The notes under the pieces: model-generated
Seen by the model: the letters and a program-made list of their open reading frames with translations, nothing else
Databases searched by the model: none
Told to the model about the DNA's origin: nothing
DNA from: Palsa-892 sp963751615
GTDB lineage: Bacteria > Pseudomonadota > Alphaproteobacteria > Rhizobiales > Xanthobacteraceae
DNA length: 64,000 nt
Assembly: GCA_963751615.1 (NCBI GenBank)
Contig: CAVVVG010000005.1
Coordinates: forward strand, 1,178,001 to 1,242,000
Reading direction: 5' to 3'
Translations under genes and position numbers: made by a program
In this document: piece after piece, positions 45,812 through 53,966 of the stretch
Layout of the letters: each line of letters begins with the position of its first letter
Numbering within the stretch: the first letter of the stretch is position 1

Positions 45812-45840
45812 CTTGTGGGCTTGAAAAGCCCCTCCTATAT
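45812..45840 (+). promoter_or_regulatory. RpoH (sigma-32) type heat-shock promoter of dnaK
   Basis: CTTG at 45812–45815, an 18-nt spacer, then CCTATAT at 45834–45840 fit the alphaproteobacterial heat-shock consensus CTTG-N17/18-CYTATNT. It lies 136 bp before the dnaK ATG and just after grpE, so dnaK can be induced separately from hrcA-grpE. Confidence 0.75.
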
Positions 45841-45975
45841 CCCTCGCGACGCTGCGGTTTACGCGGCAAATCCCTGAACGCGGGGGCCGACAGGGCGGTT
45901 TGGGCATTGACCTGGGCTGTTCTTTCGGGCGCTGAAAAGGCCCGGTTGGCCTGCCGAAAAAGAGAGGTAGTTGAA

Positions 45976-47904
45976 ATGTCTAAGGTCATTGGTATCGACC
46001 TCGGCACCACGAATTCCTGCGTCGCCGTGATGGAAGGCTCGACCCCCAAAGTCATTGAAAATGCGGAGGGTATGCGGACCACTCCCTCGATCGTTGCATT
46101 TACTGACGACGGCGAGCGTCTCGTCGGCCAGCCGGCCAAGCGTCAGGCGGTAACGAATCCTGAGAAAACCTTCTTTGCCGTGAAGCGCCTAATTGGACGG
46201 CGTTATGATGATCCGATGGTCGAAAAGGACAAAAAGCTCGTCCCCTACAGCATCGTGAAGGCGTCGAATGGCGACGCGTGGGTCTCGGACGGCAAGGATC
46301 AGTATTCTCCCTCTCAGATTTCGGCCTTTACCCTCCAGAAAATGAAAGAGACGGCGGAATCTTATCTCGGCGCCAAGGTTGAGAAGGCCGTTATTACTGT
46401 TCCCGCTTACTTCAATGACGCCCAGCGCCAGGCGACCAAGGACGCTGGCAAAATCGCGGGTCTTGAAGTCCTGCGCATTATCAACGAACCGACGGCGGCA
46501 GCGCTCGCCTATGGTCTCGACAAACAGAAGAGTGGCACGATCGCTGTGTACGATCTTGGCGGTGGTACCTTCGACGTTTCCATTCTCGAAATCGGCGATG
46601 GTGTATTCGAGGTAAAATCGACGAATGGCGATACGTTCCTCGGCGGCGAGGACTTCGACATGCGCCTCGTAAGCTACTTGGCTGACGAATTCCAAAAAGA
46701 ACAAGGGATTGATCTCCGCAAGGATAAGCTTGCCCTACAGCGCCTTAAAGAGGCAGCAGAGAAAGCCAAAATTGAACTTTCATCTGCGACACAGACCGAA
46801 ATTAACCTGCCCTTCATTACGGCAGATAAGAGCGGTCCGAAACACATGACGATGAAGTTGACGCGGGCAAAATTCGAAGCGCTCGTTGACGACCTCATTC
46901 AAAAGACAGTCGAGCCGTGCAAGCGGGCGCTGAAGGATGCGGGCATCTCGGCGACCGAAATCAACGAAGTCGTTCTTGTTGGCGGCATGACACGTATGCC
47001 GAAAGTGCAGGAAGTTGTGAAGCAGCTCTTCGGCAAAGAACCGCACAAGGGCGTGAACCCGGACGAAGTTGTGGCGATAGGCGCCGCGATTCAGGCCGGT
47101 GTATTGCAAGGCGACGTCAAAGATGTTCTCTTGCTCGACGTCACTCCACTTTCGCTCGGCATTGAAACTCTCGGTGGGGTGTTCACGCGACTGATCGAAC
47201 GTAACACCACGATCCCGACCAAGAAATCGCAGGTCTTCTCAACTGCGGAAGATAGCCAGAATGCGGTCACGATCCGCGTCTTCCAGGGCGAGCGTGAGAT
47301 GGCGGCGGACAACAAGATGCTCGGCCAGTTCGATCTCGTCGGCATTCCGCCGGCACCACGTGGTGTACCGCAAATCGAGGTCACGTTCGACATCGATGCG
47401 AATGGCATCGTCAACGTGCAAGCCAAGGACAAGGGTACTGGAAAGGAACAGCAGATCCGGATCCAGGCGTCGGGTGGACTCTCCGAGGCCGATATCAAGC
47501 GCATGGTGAAAGAAGCCGAAACGCATGCCGCTGATGACAAGAAGCGCCGTGCGTTCGTCGAGGCGAAGAACCAGGCCGAGGCGCTTGTCCATACGACGGA
47601 GAAATCGCTCAAGGATTATGGTGACAAGGTTGCGGCAGCTGATCGCACCGCGATCGAAAACGCACTCTCCGACCTCAAAGAAGCGTTGAAGGGCGAGGAT
47701 GCAACTGCGATCCAGGGAAAATCACAGACGTTGGCCCAAGCTTCTATGAAACTCGGCGAAGCGATGTACGCGGCTCAGCAGGCGGGCACTCAGCCCGGCA
47801 GTGAGGAGGGCAGCGCGGCGGCCGAAGGTAGCAAGAAGGAAGATGTCGTCGATGCCGAGTTTACCGAAGTTGACGACAAGAACGATAAGAAGAAGTCGGC
47901 GTAA
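45976..47904 (+). CDS. dnaK: Molecular chaperone DnaK (Hsp70)
   Basis: 642 residues. ATPase N-terminus VIGIDLGTTNSCVAVMEG, phosphate loop YDLGGGTFDVSILE, VLVGGMTRMPKVQ, and the substrate domain with LLLDVTPLSLGIETLGG. The lid ends in the acidic EFTEVDDK-NDKKKSA tail. The ATG at 45976 is preceded by AGAGAGGTAG; an upstream in-frame extension of 23 codons is not real. An RpoH promoter precedes the gene and an intrinsic terminator follows it. Confidence 0.99.
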   Translation: MSKVIGIDLGTTNSCVAVMEGSTPKVIENAEGMRTTPSIVAFTDDGERLVGQPAKRQAVTNPEKTFFAVKRLIGRRYDDPMVEKDKKLVPYSIVKASNGDAWVSDGKDQYSPSQISAFTLQKMKETAESYLGAKVEKAVITVPAYFNDAQRQATKDAGKIAGLEVLRIINEPTAAALAYGLDKQKSGTIAVYDLGGGTFDVSILEIGDGVFEVKSTNGDTFLGGEDFDMRLVSYLADEFQKEQGIDLRKDKLALQRLKEAAEKAKIELSSATQTEINLPFITADKSGPKHMTMKLTRAKFEALVDDLIQKTVEPCKRALKDAGISATEINEVVLVGGMTRMPKVQEVVKQLFGKEPHKGVNPDEVVAIGAAIQAGVLQGDVKDVLLLDVTPLSLGIETLGGVFTRLIERNTTIPTKKSQVFSTAEDSQNAVTIRVFQGEREMAADNKMLGQFDLVGIPPAPRGVPQIEVTFDIDANGIVNVQAKDKGTGKEQQIRIQASGGLSEADIKRMVKEAETHAADDKKRRAFVEAKNQAEALVHTTEKSLKDYGDKVAAADRTAIENALSDLKEALKGEDATAIQGKSQTLAQASMKLGEAMYAAQQAGTQPGSEEGSAAAEGSKKEDVVDAEFTEVDDKNDKKKSA

Positions 47905-47948
47905 TCTGTTCACGCTGGCAAGCGCATGAATTTCGTTCGGCGACATAC

Positions 47949-47984
47949 GGAAACCCCCGGGCACATCCCGGGGGTTTCCATTTT
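47949..47984 (+). terminator. Intrinsic terminator between dnaK and dnaJ
   Basis: A perfect 13-bp stem, GGAAACCCCCGGG paired with CCCGGGGGTTTCC around the loop CACAT, followed by ATTTT. It is the strongest hairpin noted in the window. It lies 44 bp after dnaK and 24 bp before the dnaJ ATG, so it probably reduces dnaJ expression relative to dnaK. Confidence 0.9.
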
Positions 47985-48007
47985 AATTGCTTGAGACGGA
48001 CGGCATC

Positions 48008-49117
48008 ATGTCGAAACGTGATTATTACGAAGTTCTGGAGATCACCCGGTCCGCTAGCGATAACGAGATAAAATCATCCTTCCGCAAGCTCGCGATGAAA
48101 TGGCACCCGGACAAAAATCCAGGCGATCAGGATTGCGAGCACCGCTTCCGCGAAATCAACGAAGCCTATGAATGCCTGAAAGATGGCGAACGCCGTGCTG
48201 CCTACGACCGCTTCGGTCACGCTGCCTTTGAACAGGGTGGGGGGCACGGTTTCGGCGCTGATTTCACGTCGGCGTTTCATGATATTTTTGAAGATCTTTT
48301 TGGCGGCATGGGACGCCGCAGTGGGCGCGCCCAAGGCCGCGAGCGTGGTGCTGATCTTCGTTTTAATCTTGAAATCACGCTTGAAGAGGCTTTCGCGGGA
48401 AAAACCGCGTCGGTTCAGCTCCCGACCAATGTAACCTGTGAAACTTGTTCCGGTATCGGCGCGAAGTCCGGCACACAGCCGACCGCTTGCCATTCGTGCA
48501 ACGGCACCGGCCGTATTCGGCATGCGCAGGGATTTTTCACACTGGAACGCACATGTCCGACCTGTCAGGGCCGCGGCTCGGTCATCGAGCAACCATGCAA
48601 GAATTGCAACGGCGCCGGACGCATTACGAAAGAACGCACGCTCGAAGTACAGATTCCGGCGGGCGTTGAGGACGGTACCCGTATCCGGTTAGCGGGCGAA
48701 GGCGAGGCGGGTCTGCGCGGCGGGCCTGCGGGCGATCTCTATATTTTCCTTTCCATCACCCCGCATCGGATTTACCAACGCGAAGGTGCGGATCTCTATT
48801 GCCGTGTGCCAATCTCGATGGTGACCGCCGCTCTCGGCGGCGACTTTGAGGTACCGACCATTGATGGCGGCCGAACGCGCTTGAAAATCCCCGAAGGTAC
48901 CCAAACGGGTAAACGATTACGCTTGCAGAACAAGGGTATGCCGGTCCTACGCTCGAAAGCGCGGGGCGATATGTATGTGCAGGTCGCAGTCGAAACGCCG
49001 CAGAAACTCTCCAAACGGCAGAAGGAGATCCTAGCCGAATTTGAGAAGGCAAGTTCTGAGGAAACTCATCCCGAATCGAGCGGATTCTTCGCCAAAATGC
49101 GTGAGTTTTTCGAATAA
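48008..49117 (+). CDS. dnaJ: Co-chaperone DnaJ (Hsp40)
   Basis: 369 residues. J domain with HPD at 33–35 (KWHPDKNPG), Gly/Phe-rich linker (GGGHGFGADFTSAFHDIFEDLFGGMG), four CxxCxGxG zinc repeats (CETCSGIG, CHSCNGTG, CPTCQGRG, CKNCNGAG) and the C-terminal substrate domain. The ATG at 48008 is supported by the family N-terminus SKRDYYEVL. Downstream of a strong terminator after dnaK. Confidence 0.98.
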   Translation: MSKRDYYEVLEITRSASDNEIKSSFRKLAMKWHPDKNPGDQDCEHRFREINEAYECLKDGERRAAYDRFGHAAFEQGGGHGFGADFTSAFHDIFEDLFGGMGRRSGRAQGRERGADLRFNLEITLEEAFAGKTASVQLPTNVTCETCSGIGAKSGTQPTACHSCNGTGRIRHAQGFFTLERTCPTCQGRGSVIEQPCKNCNGAGRITKERTLEVQIPAGVEDGTRIRLAGEGEAGLRGGPAGDLYIFLSITPHRIYQREGADLYCRVPISMVTAALGGDFEVPTIDGGRTRLKIPEGTQTGKRLRLQNKGMPVLRSKARGDMYVQVAVETPQKLSKRQKEILAEFEKASSEETHPESSGFFAKMREFFE

Positions 49118-49194
49118 TCTCCTGGTCTCGTGCGTTCTCGGGTGGCAATCGAAAATAACTATGCGATACTGATTTGCTTCCCGGGTGTGGGCCA

Positions 49195-49791
49195 ATGTCT
49201 CGTTCATTCGCAGTCAAAAAGCCGAAGCTGCGCCTCGATGACGAGGTGCGCTTCATATCTACTTGGCTGCAGAGCCCGCTCAAGACCGGCGCCGTCTCGC
49301 CCTCAAGCCCGGCACTGGCGAAGGCGATGGCCGCGGAAATTGATCTCGAAATTCCGGGCCCGATTGTGGAACTTGGGCCGGGCACCGGTCCGGTAACGGA
49401 AGCTATTCTTGCGCGCGGAATTTCGCCGGAACGTCTAACCACCGTCGAGTTTAATCCGGAATTTTGCGATTTAATTAAGAAACGCTTTCCTGGTGTTCAC
49501 GTGGTTCAAGGCGACGGATATGCGCTGAATGAGACGCTCGGTGAACTCGCTCGCAAACCACTGTCGGCAATTGTCTCGAGTTTGCCACTAATGACTCGGC
49601 CAATGCCTATTCGGTTACGCACACTGGTCGCGGCCCTGCGGTTGCTGAAATCTGGCGCGCCTTTTATCCAGTTCACATACGCGGCGACCGCGCCGATCCC
49701 CCCGCGGCCGAATCGTTACACGATCACCGCGTCGCCACGCATTTGGTTGAATCTTCCACCTGCGCGCGTCTGGGTTTATCGCGCAACCTGA
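49195..49791 (+). CDS. SAM-dependent methyltransferase, phospholipid N-methyltransferase (PmtA)-like
   Basis: 198 residues with the Rossmann SAM motif PIVELGPGTGPVTEAILARG and SSLPLMTRPMPIRLRTLVAALRLLKSGAPFIQFTYA. The fold and motif order resemble the KsgA-related PmtA family, which methylates phosphatidylethanolamine. The N-terminus FISTWLQSPLKTGAVSPSSPALAKAMA is also typical. Substrate specificity cannot be shown from sequence. Start ATG at 49195 chosen to match the basic N-terminus MSRSFAVKKPK. Confidence 0.83.
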   Translation: MSRSFAVKKPKLRLDDEVRFISTWLQSPLKTGAVSPSSPALAKAMAAEIDLEIPGPIVELGPGTGPVTEAILARGISPERLTTVEFNPEFCDLIKKRFPGVHVVQGDGYALNETLGELARKPLSAIVSSLPLMTRPMPIRLRTLVAALRLLKSGAPFIQFTYAATAPIPPRPNRYTITASPRIWLNLPPARVWVYRAT

Positions 49792-49794
49792 GCG

Positions 49795-50367
49795 ATGGCG
49801 AAGCCAAGCATTCTAGTTTTCGCTGGCTCGATTCGAACAGGAGCCTTAAGTCAAAAACTCGCGGCCCTGGTCGCGAAAGAACTGTCGCTTCTCGACATTG
49901 ACGTGAACTTGATTTCGCTCGGCGATTATCCGATGCCCATCTATGACGGAGATCTCGAGGCACGCGAGGGCGCGCCCGAATCCGCGAAGAAACTACGCCG
50001 CATGATGCATGCGCATCGAGGCATTTTTATCGTAACGCCAGAATACAATGCCTCGATCCCGCCACTCCTTAAAAACACGCTCGACTGGGTCTCGCGCGTG
50101 AAGGACCCGGGCGCCGACCCGTTCAAGAGCCGCTTCTTCGCGATCGGGTCGACATCGAACGGTCGTCTCGGTGGTTACCGCGCTTTGATCGCATTACGGC
50201 AAATTCTGGAATTGGGGCTCGGTGCTCAGGTTTTGCCGGATCAAGTTGCTGTGGCCGAGGCCGGACAGGCATTCGACGAGGGGGGGAGTTTAAAAGATAT
50301 GCGCATAACGACCTTCTTGCGCAGTTCGCTCGGACGACTTATCGCTTTCGCCGAATCCGAACTCTGA
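49795..50367 (+). CDS. NADPH-dependent FMN reductase
   Basis: 190 residues, flavodoxin-like fold. FAGSIRTGALSQKLAALVAKEL binds the FMN phosphate, and TPEYNASIPPLLKNTLDWVSR is the diagnostic central motif of the NADPH:FMN reductase/ArsH-like group. Substrate (quinone, azo compound or chromate) is not decidable. Begins 3 bp after the methyltransferase gene. Confidence 0.9.
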   Translation: MAKPSILVFAGSIRTGALSQKLAALVAKELSLLDIDVNLISLGDYPMPIYDGDLEAREGAPESAKKLRRMMHAHRGIFIVTPEYNASIPPLLKNTLDWVSRVKDPGADPFKSRFFAIGSTSNGRLGGYRALIALRQILELGLGAQVLPDQVAVAEAGQAFDEGGSLKDMRITTFLRSSLGRLIAFAESEL

Positions 50368-50374
50368 GGTTCAT

Positions 50375-51076
50375 TTGGTCATATCGCCGCGCGACCGACT
50401 GATTATTGCTCTCGACCTGCCAGATGTGACGTCGGCGGAGCGGCTGATCGAGAAACTTGGTGAGAGCGTCTCCTTTTACAAGGTCGGCTATGAACTCGCG
50501 CTTGTAGGCGGATTGCCTCTGGTGAAAACAATTTCGCAAGCAGGCATTAAGGTCTTTCTTGACTTGAAGCTCCACGATATTAGCAACACGGTTTTGCGAG
50601 CGACGGAACGGGTCGTGGAACTGGGCGCCACATTTTTGACTGTACATGCCTTTCCGCAAACCATGGAAGCGGCGGTCGCTGGACGCGGAAGCTCCGATTT
50701 GAAAATACTAGCAGTTACGGTGCTTACATCTTGGGACGATATTGATTTGAAAAAGGCGGGTTATGCGATGGGCATTCGCGATCTCGTACTGAAACGTGCG
50801 GAACTGGCAAAAAAGATTGGCGTTGACGGCATTGTCGCGTCCGCCGCTGAGGTCGCCGATATCCGACGCAAAGTTGGGAGTTCAATGCTTATGGTGGTGC
50901 CAGGAATTCGGCCGACCGGAAGTGATTCAGTTGACCAGAAACGGATCGCGAAGCCAAAAGAGGCGATTCAATCCGGCGCAGATTATCTCGTCGTCGGCAG
51001 GCCCGTAACCGGTGCCCGGGATCCGAAGGCCGCTGCTGATGCGATTGTTGCGGAAATTGCTGCCGCGCTGAAGTAA
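50375..51076 (+). CDS. pyrF: Orotidine-5'-phosphate decarboxylase
   Basis: 233 residues. LIIALDLPDVTSAERLIEKLG, the catalytic DLKLHDISNTV (Lys/Asp/Lys-type site), and VVPGIRPTGSDSVDQKR with the phosphate loop VVGRPVTGARDP. Final step of UMP synthesis. The start is a TTG with GAGG 6 nt upstream, 7 bp after the flavin reductase stop. Confidence 0.97.
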   Translation: MVISPRDRLIIALDLPDVTSAERLIEKLGESVSFYKVGYELALVGGLPLVKTISQAGIKVFLDLKLHDISNTVLRATERVVELGATFLTVHAFPQTMEAAVAGRGSSDLKILAVTVLTSWDDIDLKKAGYAMGIRDLVLKRAELAKKIGVDGIVASAAEVADIRRKVGSSMLMVVPGIRPTGSDSVDQKRIAKPKEAIQSGADYLVVGRPVTGARDPKAAADAIVAEIAAALK

Positions 51077-51095
51077 GATCGTAAGGGAGAAGAAA

Positions 51096-51402
51096 ATGGC
51101 CAAAGGATACTGGATCGCGCGCGTTGATGTGGCGGACCCTGAACAATATAGGAAATATGTTGCCGCGAATGCAGTTGCTTTCAAAAAATATGGCGCAAAA
51201 TTTATCGTGCGTGGAGGCAAATTCGAGAACCCTGAAGGCTCGAGTTCGTGCCCGTAATGTGGTGATCGAGTTTCCCAGCCATCAGGCCGCACTCGATTGC
51301 TGGAATTCTCCCGAATACAAAAAGGCGCTCGAAATACGTAAGCCAATCTCGACCGGTGATGTTGTCATCATCGAGGGCTACGACGATCCGCAGCCCTCGT
51401 AA
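51096..51402 (+). pseudogene. DUF1330 protein, interrupted by a +1 frameshift
   Basis: The first frame (51096–51257) encodes MAKGYWIARVDVADPEQYR ... FIVRGGKFENPEGSS and stops at TAA. The DUF1330 C-terminus RARNVVIEFPSHQAALDCWNSPEYKKAL continues one frame over to 51402. Removing one T near 51245–51246 restores a single 101-residue protein with perfect family content. No other damage is visible, so this looks like a recent mutation or a base-calling error. DUF1330 is a small ferredoxin-like (dimeric alpha/beta barrel) domain of unknown function. An RBS (AAGGGAGAAG) precedes the ATG. Confidence 0.88.
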
Positions 51403-51473
51403 ACCACACCATTGAACCTCGCTTTCCCGCACGCCTTTCGCGCGTTATATCCAGTGCGAGATTGGAGATGGAC

Positions 51474-52289
51474 ATGGGCGACTTGCGTCTTCTGATCACG
51501 GGTGCCGCGGGCCGCATGGGCCGCACACTCATTCGCGCAATTAGCGGGACCCGAGGCCTTGTTCTCGCCGGCGCGGTCGAACGCGTCGGCGCCCCTGAGC
51601 TCGGCGAAGATGCGGGCGTGCTCGCAGGCTTGAAGCCCATCGGCGTTCAGGTAGCGGGCGATCCGATGGCGCTAATTACCAAAGCTGACGCAATCATCGA
51701 CTTTTCCAGTCCGGCAGCTTCCCTCGGTTTTGCGGCGGCGGCGGCGGAGAAAAAGATTGTACATGTAATCGGTACGACGGGATTCTCTATGGCGGATGAA
51801 CAGAAGATCGAAGCTGCTTCGCGCCATGCCATCATCATCAAGTCGGGGAACATGAGTCTTGGCGTGAATTTACTCGCAGCGCTTGTGAAACGTGCCGCGA
51901 AAACGCTCGGCGAAGATTACGACATCGAAATTCTGGAGATGCATCATAACCAAAAAGTGGATGCGCCTTCAGGCACGGCTCTTCTTCTCGGACGGGCAGC
52001 AGCAGTAGGTCGCGGTGTCGATTTCGATCGCCATCGGGTTAGCGGCCGTGACGGCCATACCGGCGCACGAAAAACCGGCGATATTGGCTTCGCGGCGCTG
52101 CGCGGCGGTAGCGTTGTCGGTGACCACCGCGTAATTTTCGCCGGGCCCGCCGAACGGATCGAACTTGTTCACAAGGCCGAGGACCGCATGATCTTTGCGC
52201 GCGGTGCGCTCGCGGCCGCGAAATGGGGCATGGGGAAAACGCCCGGCCTCTATTCCATGGCCGAGGTATTAGGCCTTAGCGAAATCTGA
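51474..52289 (+). CDS. dapB: 4-hydroxy-tetrahydrodipicolinate reductase
   Basis: 271 residues. N-terminal LRLLITGAAGRMGRTLIRAI binds the nicotinamide cofactor; VIGTTGFS, SGNMSLGVN and EMHHNQKVDAPSGTALLLG carry the substrate and catalytic His/Lys residues. Lysine and meso-diaminopimelate pathway. The ATG at 51474 has TTGGAG 6 nt upstream; two codons earlier another ATG overlaps that site. Confidence 0.97.
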   Translation: MGDLRLLITGAAGRMGRTLIRAISGTRGLVLAGAVERVGAPELGEDAGVLAGLKPIGVQVAGDPMALITKADAIIDFSSPAASLGFAAAAAEKKIVHVIGTTGFSMADEQKIEAASRHAIIIKSGNMSLGVNLLAALVKRAAKTLGEDYDIEILEMHHNQKVDAPSGTALLLGRAAAVGRGVDFDRHRVSGRDGHTGARKTGDIGFAALRGGSVVGDHRVIFAGPAERIELVHKAEDRMIFARGALAAAKWGMGKTPGLYSMAEVLGLSEI

Positions 52290-52299
52290 CGGATACATC

Positions 52300-52923
52300 A
52301 TGACTGAACGTCTTCTCGTGCTCGTGCGCCACGGCCAGAGCGAATGGAATTTGAAAAATTTGTTCACCGGCTGGAAAGATGTTGATCTAACCGATCAAGG
52401 TGTTTTGGAAGCTAAAAGCGCCGGCGATAAGCTGAAAGCGCATGGAATCAAATTCGACATTGCCTTTACCTCGGCGCTGAAACGCGCGCAGCGCACGCTT
52501 GATCTGATGCTGGCGGAAATGGGCGCCGAAAACATTCCAATCATCCGCGACCAGGCGCTCAATGAACGCGACTACGGCGATCTTGTTGGAATGAACAAAG
52601 ACGATGCACGCAAAAAGTGGGGCGACGAACAGGTGCTTAAATGGCGCCGCTCCTACGACATTGCGCCGCCGGGCGGCGAAAGCCTTAAGGATACAGTTGC
52701 GCGCGCGCTTCCCTATTTCGTGCAGGAAATCCTGCCGCATGTGTTGCGCGGTGAGCGCACCCTCGTGGTCGCTCATGGAAATTCATTGCGCGCGCTCGTG
52801 ATGGTGCTTGAGCGCCTCTCGCCCAAACGCATTTTGCAACGAGAGCTAGCAACGGGTGTCCCGATCGTTTACCGACTCAACGCGGATTCACTAGTTGCGG
52901 AGAAAACTGATATCGTGACATGA
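52300..52923 (+). CDS. gpmA: 2,3-bisphosphoglycerate-dependent phosphoglycerate mutase
   Basis: 207 residues. LVRHGQSEWN has the phosphohistidine at residue 11; also LFTGWKDVDLTDQG, TSALKRAQRTL, LNERDYGDLVG and AHGNSLRALVM. Slightly shorter than the E. coli enzyme (250), as is common in alphaproteobacteria. Overlaps the deacetylase gene by 4 bp (ATGA). Confidence 0.96.
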   Translation: MTERLLVLVRHGQSEWNLKNLFTGWKDVDLTDQGVLEAKSAGDKLKAHGIKFDIAFTSALKRAQRTLDLMLAEMGAENIPIIRDQALNERDYGDLVGMNKDDARKKWGDEQVLKWRRSYDIAPPGGESLKDTVARALPYFVQEILPHVLRGERTLVVAHGNSLRALVMVLERLSPKRILQRELATGVPIVYRLNADSLVAEKTDIVT

Positions 52924-53963
52924 AAAAACTGTTTTCCACGCTTATCGCTGCTGTCGTTATTTCCACGCCGGCTTTTGCCGTGGATCGTCCACCTCAATTT
53001 ATCACCATTGCCTTCGATAACTGCAGCGAGCTTTCGCGCTGGCAGGAACTTTCGAATTTTGCGAAGGAAATGAATCAGGGCGGTGACAGGATTTATTTCA
53101 CGTTTTTTGTGAGCGGCATCAACTATATAGCAAACGACAAGCGAGAGATCTATCAGGGACCGCATCAGGCGCGCGGGTATTCGATGATCAATTTCGGCGG
53201 TACGGCGGACGAAATTGAAAAACGTGTTGTTTATATCAACGAGATGCGCGAAAGCGGACATGAGATTGCTTCGCATGCCGTCGGCCATTTCGACGGCCAT
53301 TCGTGGTCGGCCGCCGATTGGCAGAAGGAGTTCAAAACCTACGCTAATCTTTTCGAAGACGTCGCGCGCAATAACGGTCTGCGGGAAACGGCGAAATTCG
53401 ATTTTCCAGCTTCCTCGATGATGGGGTTTCGGGCGCCTTATCTGTCGACCAGTCCGGGCCTCTATGTTGTTTTGAAAAATACGGGCTTCCGCTACGATAC
53501 AAGTGGCACGAGCGAAGCTAGTATTTGGCCAGAAAAGAAAGATGGCATCTGGCGTTTCAATCTTGCCGAGCTTCGGCTGCACCGCTCGAAAAAAAAGACG
53601 CTTTCGATGGACTATAATTTTCTGGTGGCCCAGTCCTTTGGGCTCGATAATTCAGGACGGCGCATTCCGGATCGCGACGAGATGTTGGAAACTTATCTCG
53701 ACTATTTTAAAGCGAATTATTCCGGAAACCGTGCGCCGATTCACATTGGCCATCATTTCTTCGGTTATCACGGTGGCGTCTATAATGATGCGCTCAAAGC
53801 CTTCATTCGAAAGGTTTGCGGGTTGCCGGAGGTACAATGCGTTACCTATAACAAGCTCAGTGATTTTATGGATAGTCTAAGTGCCGAGACGTTGCAGGCC
53901 TATCGCAATGGAGAGTTTCCGCACGCACCTCCGTCCGCTGTTGATACAGCAAATGCCTTCTAA
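52920..53963 (+). CDS. Secreted polysaccharide deacetylase-like (NodB-homology) protein
   Basis: 347 residues with a Sec signal peptide (KKLFSTLIAAVVISTPAFA). The NodB-fold motifs are partly altered: motif 1 is ITIAFDNC, not TFDDG, so the first Asp is kept and the second is Asn; motif 2 SHAVGH and motif 3 RAPY are intact. A Cys pair in motif 1 and near the C-terminus (VCGLPEVQC) may form disulfides. It could deacetylate or simply bind a polysaccharide or peptidoglycan. Coupled to gpmA by a 4-bp overlap although functionally unrelated. Confidence 0.85.
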   Translation: MKKLFSTLIAAVVISTPAFAVDRPPQFITIAFDNCSELSRWQELSNFAKEMNQGGDRIYFTFFVSGINYIANDKREIYQGPHQARGYSMINFGGTADEIEKRVVYINEMRESGHEIASHAVGHFDGHSWSAADWQKEFKTYANLFEDVARNNGLRETAKFDFPASSMMGFRAPYLSTSPGLYVVLKNTGFRYDTSGTSEASIWPEKKDGIWRFNLAELRLHRSKKKTLSMDYNFLVAQSFGLDNSGRRIPDRDEMLETYLDYFKANYSGNRAPIHIGHHFFGYHGGVYNDALKAFIRKVCGLPEVQCVTYNKLSDFMDSLSAETLQAYRNGEFPHAPPSAVDTANAF

Positions 53964-53966
53964 GTT

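Noticed and set aside
47354..47365. 12-bp palindrome CACCACGTGGTG in dnaK
   Set aside because: Shares only the CACGTG centre with parS; flanks differ, and it encodes conserved DnaK residues.
48074..48592. 172-codon minus-strand frame
   Set aside because: Antisense to the J domain and zinc repeats of dnaJ.
48756..49442. 228-codon minus-strand frame
   Set aside because: Antisense shadow of dnaJ and the methyltransferase gene; Arg/Ser-rich with no family features.
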